Below, piece by piece: positions 50,701 to 61,020 of a stretch of DNA of 64,000 bases (position 1 is the stretch's first letter; every line of letters starts with the position of its first letter). Source of the DNA: Hemibagrus wyckioides (lineage: Eukaryota; Chordata; Actinopteri; Siluriformes; Bagridae); contig NC_080723.1 of NCBI RefSeq assembly GCF_019097595.1, positions 11,578,011-11,642,010 on the forward strand. The letters run 5' to 3'. The notes under the pieces are model-generated. The model ran no database searches and was not told the DNA's origin. It was given only the letters and a program-made list of their open reading frames with translations. A program made the position numbers and the translations under genes.

Positions 50701-52327
50701 CTACAGCTGTGTGTGTGATACCGCAGCTCAAGATGCCCCCAAAGCCGCAGAGTGCGTAGTATTTTGATGAACCAAACTCACAGCTATCACCCGAGTCTGT
50801 TATATGAGGAACACAACACACACATGCTCATGCATCACAACACAATATGTAACATGCTGGGTAAGTGCCAGGGCCACACACTCCACATGACTCCAGCATT
50901 CATGCCCAAACGGACCTGCATCCTGCATTTAACCAAGTCGAGCGGCACCACCGCAGTGTGTGTGGTGCCACAACTCAGAATCCCACCGAAGCCGCACAGG
51001 ATGAAATACTTCTGTGAGCCAAATTCACAGCTGTCTCCCTCTGAAGAGAAACATGGCATTACAAATCATTGGACACTTACAAAATGTCTTGCTAAAAATT
51101 AGTGGAGCGCCATTTCATCTGTATGATTTTAGCTGAACTAAACTGAGCAAATGTTTTCGATGACCCAAGAGAAGGACAGGTCATGGCAAGGTCATTACAT
51201 AACATCAAAACAAACTCTTTGACCTTTAAAATTCCTCATCCCTCCAATCAATATACATCAATTTTAAAGGCCTTAGATTACATCATATTAGAACTCTGAA
51301 TCCCCAAAAAAGGATCTGCAAGACTTTTGTTCTGATCCAAGTACTTTTACAACCCAGACCTCTTACCAAATCTACTAGGACATACATTATAATGTGCTGT
51401 GAGGAAAGGGAGAGGGAATACGGTTTCCAGCAGATCCAGTAACTAGGGTATAGAGATCTTGTTAAATAGGAACCCACAGTTTAGAAAGCAACCAATGGCG
51501 TTGCTCGTTGTTGATATGTCCAATATCTGAGACGGTCATGTGCGTGAGGCGCGTTTATGGGAACAGGGTGTACTAAAGCACACTTTAATATTATTTCATA
51601 TTCCTTGGCTGCGTGCTAGCATATATTATACTGTTAAACCAAGCGAGATCATAAACTTTTCCCCCGGATTTTCACTATCCCGGATTGACCCAACTTTGTC
51701 CTTCGTTGCCCTCCATGGAAACTCCAACCAGGCCTGGAGTCTTACTGGCAAAAAACAAGCAATCAATTAAAACATTAAAAAACAAACGAAACTATGAACG
51801 CACCATAAAACGACTAGTAATGGGGTGAAAATGGGGGAAAATAAGGTATTGCTCAACCTATCCACACCGGCTAACTAGCATGCTAACGCTACGCTAGCTT
51901 ACATTAGCTTGCTAACATTAACATTCTGACCTCTGAAATGCGACCTCCAGTGCCGTGGACGTCCACTGAAGCAACAATTCGATGATTAAAAACAGAAACA
52001 GCTCTGATAAGGAATTAGTGACCATAGTTCATTAGTTACAATATCTATATATAGAGAGCTGACAATGAATGACCAACAGTGGCTATGCTACACGCGTTGA
52101 ATTAGCAACTGTGAAAGAAAAGCGAAGGGGGGGGAATCACTGCATTATCATTGTAGAAATATAATCCTAATAATTTCTGGCAACCCACCAGCCACTGAAG
52201 CTGCTGCCAGTCTGCGGGTCTGTCCGTTAGCGGCTGGCCGTGAGGGCTCCTCCGTCTTCTGCAGCGTGAACAGCGGGGCGCTGAAAGGATTTGCCCGGGC
52301 CAGGTGTAGCAGCGTGCTGGGATACAT
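47765..52327 (-). CDS. slc25a3: Mitochondrial phosphate carrier SLC25A3
   Basis: Seven coding exons per transcript: 52,327-52,189; then either 51,040-50,916 (3A) or 50,796-50,669 (3B); then 50,260-50,081; 49,679-49,498; 48,923-48,751; 48,530-48,420; 47,925-47,765. This yields 356 aa (3A) or 357 aa (3B), near the human 361/362. It imports inorganic phosphate with protons across the inner mitochondrial membrane for ATP synthesis. The N-terminus [18 protein letters not shown] is a presequence-like leader. Three carrier repeats show [16 protein letters not shown] and HPADSVVS, with the [13 protein letters not shown] segment and the C-terminus [12 protein letters not shown]. An ATG six codons upstream at 52,345 probably lies partly in the intron (acceptor TTGTTAG); 52,327 is the preferred start. 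Two introns host H/ACA snoRNA-like sequences. Confidence 0.97.
47994..48208 (-). ncRNA. H/ACA snoRNA-like sequence, SNORA53-type, copy 1
   Basis: It sits in the last slc25a3 intron, on the host strand. It ends ...GGGCGG-ACA-AGA, an ACA box exactly three bases from the 3' end. An H-box-like AGAGCA follows a first hairpin closed by CACACG near the 5' end and GTGTGTG. The second hairpin is closed by GTCTACC against GGGTAGAT. Mammalian SLC25A3 hosts SNORA53 as I remember, and the length (~215 nt) is compatible with that unusually long snoRNA. The identity as SNORA53 is inferred; the H/ACA architecture is visible. Confidence 0.7.
48751..48923 (-). other. slc25a3: slc25a3 exon 6 flanked by two snoRNA-bearing introns
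   Basis: Encodes [20 protein letters not shown] and the following segment to VAGYIG. The intron before it holds snoRNA copy 2. Exon 7 (48,530-48,420) then separates it from the last intron, which holds copy 1. Confidence 0.9.
49202..49433 (-). ncRNA. H/ACA snoRNA-like sequence, SNORA53-type, copy 2
   Basis: It lies in the slc25a3 intron between coding exons 5 and 6 (48,924-49,497), on the host strand. It is highly similar to copy 1 over about 210 bases and shares GGGCGG-ACA with three bases after it (CAA), AGAGCA as H box, the 5' hairpin base CACACG/CGTGTG and the 3' hairpin GTCTACC/GGGTAGAC. Differences cluster in the apical part of the 5' hairpin, where copy 2 has about 20 extra bases. Base-paired stems are kept in both copies, which argues that both are functional. 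Confidence 0.75.
50669..50796 (-). other. slc25a3: slc25a3 alternative exon 3B
   Basis: Encodes [20 protein letters not shown] and on to KCRLQ, corresponding to the ubiquitous (B) isoform exon of mammals (YYALCGFGG...SCGLTH type). Length 128 nt leaves phase 2, as does exon 3A, so either can join exon 2 to exon 4. Using both or neither shifts the frame. Confidence 0.9.
50916..51040 (-). other. slc25a3: slc25a3 alternative exon 3A
   Basis: Encodes [19 protein letters not shown] and on to KCRMQ, corresponding to the heart/muscle (A) isoform exon of mammals (RYFILCGLGG type). Length 125 nt. It lies 119 bp upstream of exon 3B in transcript order, the same order as in mammals. Confidence 0.9.
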
Positions 52328-52639
52328 TTTGTTGATAGCTAACAATAAAAATACAAATCAAATAACTGCCCAAGGAAGTGTATATATATATATATAAAAC
52401 ACCACCACAATAAGCGACTTTAAGCTCCACAAGCAGATTAACTAACTAGCTGGCTTATTTGCTACATTACACGTTTCAATGACAAATAGAGTCAAGTTAG
52501 CTTAGCAGCACTAGCCTGCTAGTCAGGTCACTCAGGGTAGAAGTAAAAATTCATTTTATCGGCAACCGTAATAGCAACAACATGTAAGAGTAGGGTTCAT
52601 CTACGAAAAAGAAATCAGAGTCACAACCACAGTGAGCCG

Positions 52640-52760
52640 GCATTATGTTTTTAAAAAACGTCCTTACTTACAGCTGAACACGTCTCAAAATGGCGCCTCC
52701 GTCCTCCTCTACCGGCCGCTCGTAGAGAACTCGCGCACCGCACCGGCGCCTTCTAACCGG
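52640..52760 (-). promoter_or_regulatory. slc25a3 promoter and non-coding first exon
   Basis: A CpG-rich patch holds a YY1-type site (CAAAATGGCGCC on the plus strand near 52,686-52,697) and, on the minus strand, a strong donor TTCAGCT|GTAAGTAAGG near 52,672. This fits a short non-coding exon 1 spliced to the coding exon whose acceptor is at about 52,338. Tmpo ends just upstream on the same strand. Confidence 0.6.
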
Positions 52761-52875
52761 CCGCAGAGCAGCGGAAGTGCACGCGTCACCTAGCGCCCTG
52801 ACCAATCCGATTGGACGACGGCCAGAGCCTCATTAGAATATTTTATATATAAAACAATGTAATAAAATATACTTT

Positions 52876-54452
52876 TTTATTGCTGTTACACGACCTCAAA
52901 GCCTGGTCCAAAAAATTTCAGCTCATGAAACAGATACACATTATATATATAATGAATAAATAAGACTAGACTGCCTGCTGCTGGGACACTTTACTGCCCA
53001 TGAAGGTCAAACCAACCTGAAAGACAGAGTACGATATATACTGGACATATGGGAGAGGTCTATTCATAGGTTCACATTCTTGTGCATGAAAAATATGACC
53101 CCAAAAGAGAGACTGCTAATATAAACTAAATGTAATAAAAAAACATTCAGTTCAGTTGTCTTTTATTATATATATATTTTTTTTATTTTGCACAATTGTG
53201 TATTTAACCAAAAGATAGACACTCAGATTATCCAGAATGAAAGATTACAGTTAACCGTCAGATCCTATTAGCTGCCCTGTGACAAAGTGCAAAATTTATT
53301 TATTTCCATTTTTAAAAACACATTCTGCCTTTCAGACAGCAGGTTTAAACTTACATGTTTGCGTCAACTCACTGGCACATACCATTCCAAAGTACTATGT
53401 TTACTTGTCTTTTAAAAAGTTTTTTTTTTTTTTAGAAGAAAAACAACAACAAAAACATTAGAAAAATATTGCAGTTAAAAAGCAGAGACGTTTTCAAAAT
53501 CCATGTAGTAAAATACAAAAAAAAAAAAGTTTATGGTAAATGTATTTATTTCAGCTAAAAGGTTCTACACGACTTCATGCTTGTCAGACACAGATGTGAC
53601 CTTCTGAGGGTGGATAAAGTTTGTGTTATGACGACTTGGGATATCTGACGAGTATACTTTCACATTACATATAGATCACGTACGTAAATAAGTCGTCAAC
53701 CAACACAAAACCAGTCATTCTTAAGTGAATAAGAGTCACACCTATAGCCTGAGAGGACGGCAGAGCGTGTAGAAATTTGAACTAGGGTTTGATGAAGGAC
53801 CAGCACAAGTGGCACTAAAAGCAAACTGCATGACTGACCAGGTAGTCTAGTAGTTTGGGCACATTTCCATGCTACTATACAAACAGACAGAAACATAAAG
53901 ATACAATTACCAACGATATTCTTTGCTATCCTGATAACAAAGGTAACCAGCACAGCAAAAATATGTACATACAGTAACCTTTACTAAAAATCCACAGCAC
54001 ACAAAATAGTACTTTTTTAGCATGCCCCAGTATTTTAAACTCACATCGTGATGAGTTTAAATGCCTGTGATTTAACATATACTAATGCCCTGTAAATAAA
54101 AATAAAAACATTTTGTTGTTATCTAAAACAAATGTTTTGTCATGGAGTTTGTCTAAATGCACTACAGGCAAACACAGTGGCAATTGTTTCATGATACAAG
54201 GCTAAAAAAAATATCACTATTTCTTCCTGTCCTGATAATCTGCTACAAAACAGTAAAAAAAGGCAAAGTGAAAACACAGTACACACAGTTTAAAGACTAA
54301 TTAAAACACACAATTGGACATGACTGAGAAGTTGGATTGCAATAATTATAAGCACAAACCCTGCCAATATGTTGATCCTTCAATCTATCAGATGGGGATG
54401 TGCCTCAAGTCGAAGAAGAGACAGCTCATGCAAACACTGGGAGAAGATGCAT
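52876..54452 (-). other. tmpo 3' UTR
   Basis: Downstream of the tmpo stop on the minus strand there is about 1.5 kb of AT-rich sequence without other genes. Candidate AATAAA signals are at 52,881-52,876 and near 53,297. The slc25a3 promoter follows within about 150 bases, so the two genes are tightly packed head to tail. Confidence 0.5.
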
Positions 54453-57400
54453 TCACTCGCTCCCAGATTTCTCCTCCTGGCTAATAACACCAATCGCAGT
54501 CAGGAAGGGCGTGATCACCCTGTCCTGTAAAAAGAGCAGGCAGGAGTCGATCTGCTCATTGCTCACATTCTGAAAGACATAGTAAAGTGAGGCAGCCAGC
54601 ATGAGGAACACCAGCAGTTTGAGCCAGATGGAGAAGGAGCGACGGCGTGGACGAAGCTCAGATTGAGGTGAGAATGATGGTGCATGAGATGCAGGGCTGT
54701 GAATGTGCGAGAGTGAGGACTTGGTGGTTGTGAACACACGCTGCTGTAAGAGAGACTCCTCTGGCCAAAGGTCAAGCGGCCTTGCTGGACGCCCAGCTGC
54801 CCCATGAATAGGTCGCCGGCAGGTAGCACTGTACATAAGCAACAGGCGGTATGAGGGTAATGCATTACTTGGTGTGTACCTATATAACTAGCCATAATAT
54901 ACACCACCACTAATCTCACCAAAATTTCATACAGAAATGTGCTCAGTCTAATAAATCTTAAGATTTACACTCACCTTATGCCTGTGGGTGTTGCAGGTTC
55001 ATTAGGGAAGATATCTTTTAAAATATCACTTCTGTCCAGAGTAAATGACTGCTCGTCAGCTGCTGTTGTCTCCTCTACCTGCTAAAAAAAAAAAGTCACA
55101 AATTGTATAGGCATGTCAGTCATTGGTGCAGTGGCCTTATGGAACGATAGTACCAAGAGTATAATCAGAGGTTTTTACCTCTGAGAGATCTTTAGATCTT
55201 TAAACCACAACCGGTAAAACCGGCATTCAAATGAATCTGCATCATTTCAGACTATTTCTTGCAAACAAATTCATTTACAAATGAATCCACTTTGCAGATA
55301 TGCTAATTCTAACAATGTTATGTTTATAAATTTTGCAAAACATGTTTTGTTTCTCTCCCTCTGTCTCATATTTTTAACCAACATTTTTATATTTCCATAG
55401 GTCAGCAGGTGCTTGTGCATCATAAAACACCTGCATGGTTTGTTGATGTCTCACACACTGTTCTTTCGCTTTATTTCTTGCACAGTTTTGAGCACAGTTA
55501 CTGTCTATAACAATAATGACCAATATATTGCATATCATCAAAACTTCTGTCCAGACACATTGCTCAGCTTTCTAGAAACAAACAAACAAAGAAAAATGTA
55601 TGTAAATTTTCTACTGGATTAACATCACTAACGTCACTCCGTACTTTACCTTAGTACTGTGCCGGCTGCTTGTCCTGGTGGTCACTGGTGTTTTTCCTCG
55701 GCTCCTCACAGGTTTTGGTGCTACAGGAACTGGCTCTGGCTCAACATCTGCAAACAAAAACAGCAAAAATAAATAGATGGAAATCTAAGTAAAATGCATG
55801 AAAACCACATAAAACATTGTTGACTACAGCCCATTTCGAAGCTATCGACTGTTTGGATTATTGAAGGACTTAGAGTCCCTGTTTAGGATTTATTAGATCA
55901 TGGTATGAGAAGAATCTTATCTTTTCGCCATGTTTAAAATCTTTAAAACAAGCATTTCCCGTTTCATTACATGAGAAGCCTAGTAAACAATCCTTGTACC
56001 TTTTTGTTTTGAAGAAGCAGTGATTCCACAGCAGAACTTTGATTTAGGAGGAAGTACACATATTACAACCCCAGTGATTTATTTAATTTAAACCAAACAA
56101 ACAAAAACAAAAAAACAATAGCCAAGAATATAACAACCTTCTTCCTTGTCGCTGTACTGATCCTCCACCGTGTGCGTTTTGCCATTCTGACTGCCGTCTG
56201 CCTTCACAGGTACTGACTCTGGAACTGCGGTCTCAGGTTCAGGTGATGTAGTCTCTGAAGAAGTCTGATCCAACAGCTTTTGAAGTCTCTTCTCATAAAG
56301 TTTACGAGTTGAGCCTGTTGCACATGAACAAGGAGGGGAAAAAACAAGATAACACAACCGATTGTCCTTTAGCCATTTAACAAATAAAAATTCACTAAAG
56401 TAAACTATCTACTGGAGTAGAATAGAATAGAATAACAGAGTCAAATGCAAAAATCTGTACACACTACCTTCAAACTGATGAGACCATTTTAGAAGATAAA
56501 ATAATAAACATGATTTCCTTAATTACTCACTAGCAAAAGGACCATAGAGTGCATGTTTTGGTCAGCAGTCAAGAAGATTATTCCAAATGTGATGTAAATA
56601 CATTCTTTTTTTATTATTATCTCTCTCTCGCAGTTTTGCCCCAGTTATTTTTCTTTCAGCCTCTGGAAGCGTTTCACAGTGGGCAATTTTCTAAAAGAAT
56701 TGCAAATCATATTTGCAGTTGTGTTTACTATGGGTGGATGCATGAATTAAGACATAATTCAAATGAAAATGCAATCTTACAGACACACACCGACTGCCAC
56801 CTTCACTTTCGCATACAATGTGTATGGATGGACCATAACAAAATAAAAAGACGATCACAAATCCCTTTGCGTGTGCATTTCTGATGCCTTGCACAGAAAC
56901 CCGTCAAGCAGTGTATACTACAGGCCATGTTTGTATTTAGAAAATTTGCATTTTCATTTGAATTGTCATAATTTATGTTTCCACAAATAATAATAATAAT
57001 AACAAAAAAAAACCACAATTGCAAATGCAATTTGTAATTCCTTTTGAAATTTGCATGAAAAATACCCACACTTGGACATTTTTAAAGCCATTTTCCTGAA
57101 CCCAGCCAGTTTGAAGCCATCATGCTTCAAATATTGACTAAATAAGAAAGCACACATTGCCTGTTTTCATGTAATTTATTATGTAATAGCTGGGGAAATA
57201 CCATAAATCTCATCTAAGCGTTTGGCGGAAAACCTACCGACTATAGGACCGGTATTGATGCCATACTTCAGCAGCTGATCCTTCAAGTCGCTGTCGGTCA
57301 GACTGGTCACTTCCACCTCCTCCTTCCGAATCTTATCGGTCTTTTTTGTAGCTTTCTGCAGAATGACCACAAACCGATTAACTCCATTAATTAATATATA

Positions 57401-57655
57401 TATATATATATATTTTTTAAAACTTACCTTTCCTGATCTACTTCTGTTAGAGATCACGGGTGTTATTTCGTCGTCGCTAGAGAAAGTATCAGCCGGAGAG
57501 TGTTTCTTGTTCAGTGCGGTCAGGTGTTTGAGGTAAAGCTGGACATAGACGTCCTTCCTGTGCTCTCCGGTGGGAAGAGGAACATGGTTCGCAAGCAGTT
57601 CGCTCTTAAGCTTGTCCTTTGTGAGAACGGACGGGTCTTCAAGGAAATCCGCCAT
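54453..57655 (-). CDS. tmpo: Thymopoietin / lamina-associated polypeptide 2, beta-like
   Basis: Six exons (57,655-57,428; 57,355-57,238; 56,314-56,138; 55,747-55,650; 55,081-54,975; 54,828-54,453) give 367 aa. It is an inner nuclear membrane protein that binds BAF-DNA and lamin B. Residues 1-50 form the LEM-like domain ([20 protein letters not shown]). Residues ~89-132 form the LEM domain ([18 protein letters not shown] ... [15 protein letters not shown]). A Pro/Ser/Glu linker follows, then the LAP2-beta segment [25 protein letters not shown]. One membrane anchor lies at ~309-328 ([20 protein letters not shown]), with a short lumenal tail. The donor after exon 3 is GTTGTT, a poor match. No large LAP2-alpha exon is seen, as expected outside mammals. 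The linker is shorter than in the human beta form (~454 aa). Confidence 0.94.
57393..57416. repeat. (AT)n microsatellite in tmpo intron 1
   Basis: About 20 bp of TA repeats followed by a T run, in the 72-bp intron 1 between 57,356 and 57,427, which is short and AT-rich. Confidence 0.9.
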
Positions 57656-58110
57656 GCTTTATAACCGGCTTGTTTCCAGCCCAAAGTAGACACAGCTTAT
57701 CTAACAAAAAAGTCAGTTGTGTTTAGAGTAAGTAAAGCGCGACACTGAGCCACAGAATACAGCTCCTGAAGAGTTAATGAACTTGCGCCGTTGTTGACAA
57801 ACGTCAGACCGGCTGGAGCGCTTCAGCGCGTTTGAATAGCCTCACAGATTTACGCGGCAAAACACGCAATCTTACTCCTCCACCTCCAAACAGGGCTTCT
57901 TAACGCCACCCAATGCCCATGTTTCGATCAATAAAATGCAGTTATATTTCGACGCTCTGCTTTGTTTATACAAAAGAAAGAACAAATAACTACCTCTGTT
58001 TCGCTCGCTGTATCCCGATGGTCCGTGCGCGCCTCTATCTGGCACGGTTGAATAAAACCAACGCCTATTGGCTAGTTTGGTTTAGTACGGCGTTCCGGGA
58101 TTGGTGCACA
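57656..58110 (-). promoter_or_regulatory. tmpo promoter with CCAAT boxes and CHR-like motif
   Basis: A CpG-rich stretch upstream of tmpo contains CCAAT at about 57,910, inverted CCAAT boxes (ATTGG) near 58,067 and 58,100, and GCGCGTTTGAA at 57,826-57,836. TTTGAA is the core of the cell-cycle CHR element, often paired with NF-Y boxes in genes expressed in S/G2. TMPO being cell-cycle regulated fits this. It is an inference from short motifs. Confidence 0.35.
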
Positions 58111-58354
58111 TGAAACGACGACCAACCGCCGCATCAAAGAGCGCGATAAAGGGCTCGACGAAGCTGCGGGGGCGCGTGAACCTTTTCGTAATAAAACTGG
58201 TTCAGTTTTAATTGTCTGTAAGAGACATGTTATGCGAGTGTTAAAAAAAATAAAATATTTTAACTTACAGCCCCTTTACCAAACTGGTTATGTATCTCTT
58301 TAATAAAAAAAAGTCTCCTAGGACTGGCGGTGTGGAACAATACGAAAGTTCCTC

Positions 58355-58365
58355 AAGATGGCGGC
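58355..58365 (+). promoter_or_regulatory. YY1-type motif AAGATGGCGGC
   Basis: Matches the consensus often found just after the start site of housekeeping promoters, here about 470 bp upstream of the doubtful two-exon gene. The ATG inside it opens only a 45-codon frame with no recognisable domain. Confidence 0.3.
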
Positions 58366-58497
58366 CTTAACCACGCTTAGAGATACAGGCTGCTGCTGGG
58401 GGTCTAGTCTATCGCACAGCATTTTAAAAATATTAGTACATATTTATTCCAAGGCGCAGAATTTAGGACAGATACTACAATTATTGTTATCTTTCTA

Positions 58498-58498
58498 A

Positions 58499-58541
<43 letters not shown>

Positions 58542-58560
58542 TTTTTTTTTTTTTATTTAT
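58498..58560. repeat. (ATT)n microsatellite and T run
   Basis: About 14 ATT units followed by a run of T. Confidence 0.95.
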
Positions 58561-58826
58561 TAAAAATATGTAAATAATTAATTGTGCCTTCATTAAATGT
58601 CACACTCGTTTTTAGACACCGTTTATTAAAATGATTATTCTTAGTTTTACTGTGAACACTTTCACCAGTTTACAGATTATTAACACAGATTAATTACAGA
58701 TATTATTAACATTATTTTACAAAAAAAGAGAAAAGTTCGTGATATCACCTTGTTCCACGCCCCATGACGCTTTACCTGAATCATGAGAGTAACTTTAGTT
58801 AGGACGTAAACAAAACTTTCGCTGCG

Positions 58827-60057
58827 ATGTCGCTCGGCTTTTATTCAGACAGAACGCGTAAAAGACAACATAAGTAAACCCGTCCCTTAATTATGAGAGG
58901 AAGGGGAGGACAACTTAATAACGTGGTGGTGGATAACTTACAGTAGCAAATGTAGATACACTATTGAATTCAGGTGATGTTTTTCAAGGGTTTGGGCTTG
59001 GCACCTTAGTTCCAGTGAAAGGAACTCAATGCTTCAGTACACCAAGACATTTTGGACAATTTCATGCTCCCTACTTTGTGGGAACAGTTTAGGGATGACC
59101 CCTTCCTGTTCAGACCTGACTGCGCATCAGTGTACAAATCAAGGTCCATAAAGACATGGATGAGAGAGTTTGGTGTGGAGGAACTTGACTGGCCTGCACA
59201 GAACCCTGCCCTCAACCCGATAGAACACCTTTGGGATGAATTAGAGCGGAGACTGCGAGCCAGACCTTCACGTCCAACATCGGTGCTTGACCTCACAAAT
59301 GCACTTCTAGTGGAATGGTCAAAAAATTCCCATAAACACACTCCTAAACCTTGTGGAAAGCCTTAACTTATGGGGTAACTCCATATTACATTTATGTGCA
59401 TGTAAAGACCGACGTCCCAGTTTTGGAATGGCTCGCAGTCCCCACTCTAATTCATCCAAAAGGTGTTCTATCAGGTGAAGGGTCAGTCAAGTTCTTTCAC
59501 ACCAAACTCACTCATCCATGTCTTATGGGCCGTGCTTTGTGCATTGGTGCACAGTCATGTTGGAACAGGAAGGAGCCATCCCCAAACTGTTTGGAGCATG
59601 AAATTGTCCAAAATGTCTTGGTATCCTGAAGAGTTACTTTTATTGGAACTAAGGGGCCTAGCCCAACCCCTGAAAGACAACAGCTGAATTCTATAATTTG
59701 GAGGGGTGTCCCCAAACTTTTGCCAATATAGTATATTTTGTTCTTTCAGTTGCTTGAGACAGTAAGGCAATGAGCAATTTGACGACCTCGGAGGCTCACC
59801 AGTACCATCACAGTAATAAATTTGGTTGTGTGTTTCTTAAGGATGTGGGAAATGATTTTGTGTACTTAAAAGCTGATGTGGAGCCAAGTCAAAGACTGAA
59901 TGTGTCACGCCATAAAGCTAGGGTTTTAGTGGACAGACTGCAGAGTGCTCTTGTAGTCAATACTGTGAAGGTTAAAAATAAAAATAAGATGATGTTGATT
60001 ACTAGCAGTGGTAGTAGTATTAGGCTAGTAGTATCAGCATTACCTGATCTTTACTAG
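58827..60057 (+). CDS. Possible small two-exon gene, unidentified
   Basis: An ATG at 58,827 opens 15 codons (MSLGFYSDRTRKRQH) to a donor AA|GTAAAC at 58,873/58,874. An acceptor AG at 59,761-59,762 would continue in frame as NKAMSNLTTSEAHQYHHSNK and on to a stop at 60,057, about 112 aa in all. AATAAA follows at 60,124. The second exon reads as plausible protein up to about VNTVKV and then becomes low in complexity. The better pyrimidine-rich acceptor (TTCTTTCAG at 59,749) would cause an early stop, leaving only the 95-codon frame from 59,770. I do not recognise the family. A fold-back transposon fills most of the intron. It could be a real small gene, a decayed gene or chance. Confidence 0.3.
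58959..59733. mobile_element. Fold-back Tc1-like element, copy 2
   Basis: The left half encodes on the plus strand a Tc1-type transposase C-terminus (EFGVEELDWPAQNPALNPIE, then HLWDELERRLRARPS). After about 59,395 the sequence repeats the same region as reverse complement, through gaaattgtccaaaatgtcttgg to the end ttttgccaatatagta. The two halves are inverted arms of about 350 bp. The catalytic N-terminal half is absent. Confidence 0.85.
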
Positions 60058-60503
60058 TGTTTAATAGCTACCACCCTAGGTATGTAAATTCAGGCTCATG
60101 ACCCAGTTTTGTCTTTTTAAGACAATAAAAACTGTAGAAGTGTTCACAGGAACAGTCTGTCTTAACTTTAGGTATGTGTATGTAGTGCTCTTCTTTAAGC
60201 CCCAAATTAAGTTTTACCTGGATTTAAGTAGTGTCTGATTGACATCAAGACCTTGAACCAGAAGTTATAGCATAGGTAATTCTGATTAGGTAATTCTCTC
60301 TTGACCTCTCTTGCTGTGCAAAAGAGTGCATTCAGGGCTCAGTTTAAATAGCACCATCTAGTCTTTCTTGAGATTTTGTAATCTTAAGAGCTAGTTTAGA
60401 GCCTGTCAGTGGCACCTTGGAGCAAGCAGGTGCTGGGGCTTCATTAGAAGTCGCTGAGGCTAGAACTGAATATGATGGTTCAATGTCTATAATCTGGGCA
60501 ATA

Positions 60504-61020
60504 CACCGATCAGCCATAACATTATGAGCACTAACAGGTGAAGTGAATAACACTGATGATCTCCTCATCATGGCACCTGTTAGTGGGTGGGATATATTAG
60601 ACAGCAAGTGAACATTTTGTCCTCAAAGTTGATGTGTTAGAAGGAGGAAAAATGAGAAAGCGTAAGGATTTGAGCAAGTTTGACAAGGGCCAAACTGTGA
60701 TGGCTAGACGGCTGGATCAGAGCATCTCCAAAACTGCAGCTCTTGTGGGGTGTTCCTGGTCAGTGGTCAGTATCTATCAAAAGCGGTCCAAGGAAGAAAC
60801 AGTGGTGAACCGGCGACAGGGTCAGGGGTGGCCAAGGCACATTGATGCATGTGGGGAGTGAAGGCTGGCCCGTGTGATCCGATCCAACAGATGAGCTACT
60901 GTTGCTCAGATTAGTGAAGAAGTTAATGCTGGTTCTGATAGAAAGGTGTCAGAATACATAGTGCATTGGGGGACCAACGCAATATTAGGCAGGTGGTCAT
61001 AATGTTATTCCTGATCAGTG
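60504..61020 (+). mobile_element. Tc1-like non-autonomous element (derivative 5)
   Basis: TA on both sides, with ends caccgatcagccataacatt and ttattcctgatcagtg. The inside keeps the transposase N-terminus ([20 protein letters not shown], then [14 protein letters not shown]) and the [21 protein letters not shown] segment, then jumps to the right end. Frame breaks and the deletion rule out activity. Confidence 0.88.

Noticed and set aside
54563..54922. A 119-codon minus-strand frame over the last tmpo exon
   Set aside because: It is a shifted frame of the real exon. The frame ending at 54,453 continues the LAP2 protein with its membrane anchor.
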